Shown piece by piece: positions 62,944-64,000 of a DNA stretch of 64,000 nucleotides. Location: the NCBI GenBank assembly GCA_016782865.1, contig JADHXR010000010.1, positions 1-64,000 of the forward strand, read 5' to 3'. This DNA comes from Phycisphaerae bacterium. Lineage in GTDB: Bacteria; Planctomycetota; Phycisphaerae; Sedimentisphaerales; Anaerobacaceae. The position numbers and the translations under genes were made by a program. How positions within the stretch are numbered: the first letter of the stretch is position 1; every line of letters begins with the position of its first letter. The notes below the pieces were generated by a model that was not told the DNA's origin, ran no database searches, and saw only the letters and a list, made by a program, of their open reading frames with translations.

Positions 62944-64000
62944 GATATCCGAAGCAATGAGCGCTGCTGTCGGGGACCGGCATACCGAAGCTGTCGAGAA
63001 CTACAGGCAGTTGCTTCGAACGGACCCAAACCACGCTGAAGTATACGTCAACATTGGGATCGCCTTGAAGGCACAGGGACGATTCGACGAGGCCATAGCC
63101 CACTACAAGCAGGCAATATACCTAAAGCCGCAACTCGTCGAGGCACACTACAACCTGGCGAATCTTCTCAAGGAGCAAGAGAGATACGCCGAGGCAATCG
63201 AGAACTATACGCAGGCTGTCAGGCTCAAGCCGGATTTTTTTCAGGCATATTACAATTTGGGCAATGCGCTGCGCAGCGGCAAACGGTTCTCTGAGGCGAT
63301 TGACAATTACAGGCAGGCCGTCCGATTGAAAGGCGACTACACGGCAGCTTACAACAACTTGGCGATGACTCTAAAAGACGTCGGCCGAATTGGCGAGGCG
63401 ATTGAGAATTATAGAGAAGCGATTCGCCTCAAACCCGATTATGCGGAGGCTCACAATAACCTGGGGATCGCCTTCAAGGACCAGGGTCGGTTGGCCGAGG
63501 CGGTCGAAAGCTACAGGCGGGCTGTCAGCCTGAGGCCCCACTATGCTGAGGCTCATAACAACATGGGAATCGCGCTGCATGCCAACGGCGAGCACGACAG
63601 GGCCCTCGAGTGCTTCGAGCAGGCAATTCAACTTGCGCCCGACCACGCTCAGGCACGCTGGAATCGCTCGCTTGTTCTCTTGCTCAAGGGCAGGTTCACG
63701 GAGGGCTGGCAAGAATATCAGTGGCGGCGGAGGATCAACCTGGCAACATCGGCGTATCCGCACACGTTTGACAAACCTCGCTGGGACGGCAAACCTTTTG
63801 CGGGAAAAAGACTCCTCGTGCACTACGAGCAGGGCCTGGGCGATAATCTGCAATTTGTGCGATATCTGCCGATGGTCAAACAACTTGGCGGGACAGTGAT
63901 TTTTGAGACTCCAAGGTCGATGTATGGTCTACTACGGGCTTTTGACGGGATAGATGAACTGGCCGAAGCATCGCCTGGGCGACCACCCGACGTTGAGTGT
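62936..64000 (+). CDS. TPR protein with GT9-like domain 2, 3' end outside window
   Basis: Frame from ATG 62936 (overlapping the previous stop by eight bases) remains open to the window edge, 355 codons. It begins MAEISEAMSAAVGDRHTEAV and has seven TPRs, the FTEGWQEYQWRRR linker, and the start of the GT9-like domain (KRLLVHYEQGLGDNLQFVRY, GGTVIFETPRSMYGLLRAFD). By comparison with its two neighbours about 220 residues are missing beyond the edge. Third member of a tandem set. Confidence 0.75.
   Translation, partial: MAEISEAMSAAVGDRHTEAVENYRQLLRTDPNHAEVYVNIGIALKAQGRFDEAIAHYKQAIYLKPQLVEAHYNLANLLKEQERYAEAIENYTQAVRLKPDFFQAYYNLGNALRSGKRFSEAIDNYRQAVRLKGDYTAAYNNLAMTLKDVGRIGEAIENYREAIRLKPDYAEAHNNLGIAFKDQGRLAEAVESYRRAVSLRPHYAEAHNNMGIALHANGEHDRALECFEQAIQLAPDHAQARWNRSLVLLLKGRFTEGWQEYQWRRRINLATSAYPHTFDKPRWDGKPFAGKRLLVHYEQGLGDNLQFVRYLPMVKQLGGTVIFETPRSMYGLLRAFDGIDELAEASPGRPPDVEC

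Overview
The window looks like a chromosome segment of a motile planctomycete-type bacterium, most likely Phycisphaerae-like. This is an inference from gene content: paired prepilin-type proteins with an N-terminal methylation motif and a C-terminal DG motif, an HzsA-related propeller/cytochrome protein, a secreted heparinase-like enzyme beside a Tat-exported Gfo/Idh/MocA oxidoreductase, and a complete-looking flagellin/FliS/hook set.

1-7458 is an integrated phage-like element, now decaying. It starts with helix-turn-helix and zinc-ribbon repeat proteins (the first runs off the left edge), then hypothetical genes, a lambda-O-like replication protein whose gene carries three iteron-like repeats plus an A-rich tract (candidate origin), and a DnaB-type helicase that lacks the segment holding Walker B. 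It ends with a tyrosine recombinase broken into an N-terminal arm fragment and a catalytic fragment.

7551-21629 is ordinary planctomycete accessory metabolism: a formylglycine-enzyme-like lipoprotein, the HzsA-related protein with an alginate-export porin, a tandem duplication of a prepilin-type gene, an HNH nuclease gene and a small membrane protein gene among short REP-like repeats, heparinase plus oxidoreductase, and a CBS-domain protein. 21630-26156 is repeat-rich and holds a single large mobile gene that fuses a RecB/TM0106-like nuclease, a DEDD RNase H-like nuclease and an IS66-type DDE transposase.

26157-57763, all on the minus strand, is the most interesting part: flagellar genes followed by a very long sugar and glycosyltransferase locus. 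flgE has a sigma-54-type promoter, and the flagellin gene has a textbook sigma-28 promoter. Two further elements with a perfect sigma-28 -10 box precede TPR-GT41 (OGT/SPINDLY-type) genes. Five such genes carry seven GT41 modules; one module has lost both catalytic residues. The operon continues almost without gaps through a GDP-mannose 4,6-dehydratase-like enzyme, three SDR proteins with damaged YxxxK motifs, a TylF-type methyltransferase, a split transketolase, three cobalamin-type radical SAM proteins, an RmlC-like epimerase, a DegT-fold protein with His in place of the PLP lysine, and HddA/HddC for GDP-heptose. The simplest reading is a pathway that builds one or more unusual GDP-linked (deoxy, branched or methylated) sugars and attaches them to flagellin.

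58691-64000 (plus strand) holds three overlapping TPR proteins with GT9-like domains, one with an extra GT2 domain; the last runs off the right edge. The flgE unit between the two glycosylation loci is bracketed by an 87-bp direct repeat.
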